This document shows positions 4,887 to 6,248 of a stretch of DNA of 6,248 bases, in pieces (the first letter of the stretch is position 1; each line of letters starts with the position of its first letter). The position numbers were made by a program, and so were the translations under genes. Source of the stretch: an uncultured Pseudomonadota bacterium (GTDB taxonomy: Bacteria; Pseudomonadota; Gammaproteobacteria; Burkholderiales; SG8-39); contig CAIPGJ010000845.1 in the NCBI GenBank assembly GCA_903864555.1, positions 1 through 6,248 on the forward strand. Reading direction: 5' to 3'. Under the pieces are notes generated by a model. That model was not told the origin of the DNA. It ran no database searches and saw nothing but the letters and a program-made list of their open reading frames with translations.

Positions 4887-6248
4887 GTGATCGTCGTCGG
4901 CATCTCGGCCTTCTATCACGACAGCGCCGTGGCGCTGGTGCGCGACGGGCAGATCGTCGCCGCGGCACAGGAGGAGCGCTTCACCCGCAAGAAGCACGAT
5001 GCCGGTTTCCCCGTGCAGGCCCTGGCCTGGTGTCTGGCTGAAGCAGGCATCACCCCGGCCCAGGTCGATCGCGTCGCCTTCTACGACAAGCCGCTGCTCA
5101 AGTTCGAGCGGCTGATGGAAACCTACGTTGCCTTTGCGCCGGCCGGCTTTGCCTCCTTTCGCCTGGCCCTGCCGGTGTGGTTGCGCGAGAAGCTCTTCCT
5201 CAAGGACCTGCTGGTGAAGAAGCTCGCCGCGGCCTGCCCCGGCGTGCAGTGGGAAGAGCGCTTGCTGTTCGGCGAGCACCACCAGAGCCACGCGGCAAGC
5301 GCCTTCTATCCCTCGCCCTTCGAGGAGGCCGCGGTGCTTACGCTGGATGGCGTAGGCGAGTGGGCCACCTCGTCGCTGGCGATCGGCCGCGGCCACCAGC
5401 TGGCCATCCACAAGGAAATGCACTTCCCGCATTCGCTGGGCCTGTTGTACTCGGCCTTCACCTACTACACCGGCTTCAAGGTCAATTCCGGCGAGTACAA
5501 GGTGATGGGCCTGGCGCCCTATGGCGAGCCGAAGTATGTCGACAAGATCTACGCTCACCTCATCGACGTGAAGGAGGACGGCTCCTTCCGCCTCGACCAG
5601 CAGTACTTCAACTATTGCACCGGTCTCACCATGACCAATGCGCGGTTTGACGCGCTGTTCGGCGGCCCGCCGCGCAAGGCGGGTGAACGGCTGGAACAGA
5701 GGCACATGGATCTCGCCGCCTCGGTGCAGCAGGTCACCGAGGACGTGATGCTGAAGCTCGCGCGCTCAGCCGCCGCCGAGACTGGCCTGAAGAACCTCTG
5801 CCTGGCCGGCGGCGTGGCGCTCAACTGCGTGGCCAACGGCAAGCTGCTGAAGGACGGCTGTTTCGAGCGCCTCTGGATACAGCCGGCCTCCGGTGATGCC
5901 GGCGGCGCGCTGGGCGCGGCGCTGGCGGCCTACCATGGCTTTCTCGATCAGCCGCGCAGTGTCGCCGGTGGCGGCCGCGATGCCATGCAGGGCAGCTACC
6001 TCGGTCCCGCCTTTGCGCAGGCCGACATCGAACAGCGCCTCAAGACGGCCGGCGCCCGCTTCGAAGTGCTGCCGGGGGATCGCCTCATCGAACAGAGTGC
6101 CGCCGAACTCGCCGATGGCAAGGCCATGGGCTGGTTCCAGGGGCGCATGGAATTCGGCCCGCGCTCGCTGGGCGGTCGCTCCATCCTCGGTGATGCGCGC
6201 TCGCCTGCCATGCAGTCGGTGCTCAACCTGAAGGTGAAGTACCGTGAG
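4887..6248 (+). CDS. O-carbamoyltransferase (NodU/CmcH/TobZ/SxtI family), 3'-partial
   Basis: 454 codons are visible and the gene runs off the window; the family is usually near 580-610 residues, so most of the C-terminal domain is missing. These enzymes use carbamoyl phosphate and ATP to form carbamoyl-adenylate and pass the carbamoyl group to a hydroxyl. The N-terminal Kae1-like domain shows GISAFYHDSAVAL (5-17), the metal-site HHQSH (131-135), DGVGEW (154-159), NSGEYKVMGLAPYG (200-213), LAGGVALNCVANGK (306-319) and SGDAGGALGAAL (335-346), with H131, H135, D154 and D337 the likely metal and substrate ligands. The YrdC-like domain begins near 371 and includes WFQGRMEFGPRSLGGRSILG (416-435). 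The GTG at 4887 is forced as start, since an in-frame TGA lies at 4881 and the first motif begins at codon 5. Translation is probably coupled to the DUF5989 gene. Acceptor unknown. Confidence 0.95.
   Translation, partial: MIVVGISAFYHDSAVALVRDGQIVAAAQEERFTRKKHDAGFPVQALAWCLAEAGITPAQVDRVAFYDKPLLKFERLMETYVAFAPAGFASFRLALPVWLREKLFLKDLLVKKLAAACPGVQWEERLLFGEHHQSHAASAFYPSPFEEAAVLTLDGVGEWATSSLAIGRGHQLAIHKEMHFPHSLGLLYSAFTYYTGFKVNSGEYKVMGLAPYGEPKYVDKIYAHLIDVKEDGSFRLDQQYFNYCTGLTMTNARFDALFGGPPRKAGERLEQRHMDLAASVQQVTEDVMLKLARSAAAETGLKNLCLAGGVALNCVANGKLLKDGCFERLWIQPASGDAGGALGAALAAYHGFLDQPRSVAGGGRDAMQGSYLGPAFAQADIEQRLKTAGARFEVLPGDRLIEQSAAELADGKAMGWFQGRMEFGPRSLGGRSILGDARSPAMQSVLNLKVKYRE

Noticed and set aside
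4233..5705. A 490-codon open frame on the - strand opposite the sxtJ-like operon
   Set aside because: It is antisense to three well-recognised genes, its translation is rich in H, R, E and Q with no domain, and such frames are common opposite high-GC genes.
4887..6248. Saxitoxin biosynthesis cluster
   Set aside because: Only the carbamoyltransferase-associated genes are present; no polyketide-like sxtA, amidinotransferase or oxygenase gene is visible, so toxin production is not supported.

Overview
The window is high-GC, gene-dense proteobacterial DNA. The third-position G/C bias and the mix of families suggest a betaproteobacterium (Burkholderiales or Rhodocyclales type). That placement is inferred from gene content and is not proven. 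No rRNA, tRNA, CRISPR array, insertion sequence or phage gene is visible, and no gene-free stretch exceeds about 250 bases.

Left part (1-2811), all on the + strand: a class I SAM-dependent methyltransferase that may be cut at its 5' end by the window; a glyoxalase-fold (VOC) protein whose start is fixed by a good Shine-Dalgarno; and a 461-residue fusion of the AmmeMemoRadiSam B protein (MEMO1 family) with the A protein (AMMECR1 family). The radical SAM third partner of that system is not in the window. This part looks like housekeeping or uncharacterised core genes in loose tandem.

Right part (2882-6248): a membrane-anchored SGNH/GDSL hydrolase on the - strand, converging on the fusion gene. 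A 244-base divergent intergenic region holding a TATAAT box separates it from a tight + strand operon of three genes: an SxtJ-family membrane protein, a 49-residue DUF5989 membrane peptide, and a NodU/CmcH/TobZ-type O-carbamoyltransferase that runs off the right edge. The carbamoyltransferase starts at a GTG three bases after the DUF5989 stop and in the same frame. This trio matches the sxtJ-sxtK-sxtI arrangement of cyanobacterial saxitoxin clusters. Here, without any toxin biosynthesis genes in view, it more likely carbamoylates a cell-surface or exported glycan or small molecule. The SGNH hydrolase is a plausible partner that adds or removes an acyl group.

The most interesting points are the SxtJ/DUF5989/carbamoyltransferase cassette, whose two small membrane proteins have no established function, and the MEMO-AMMECR1 fusion.
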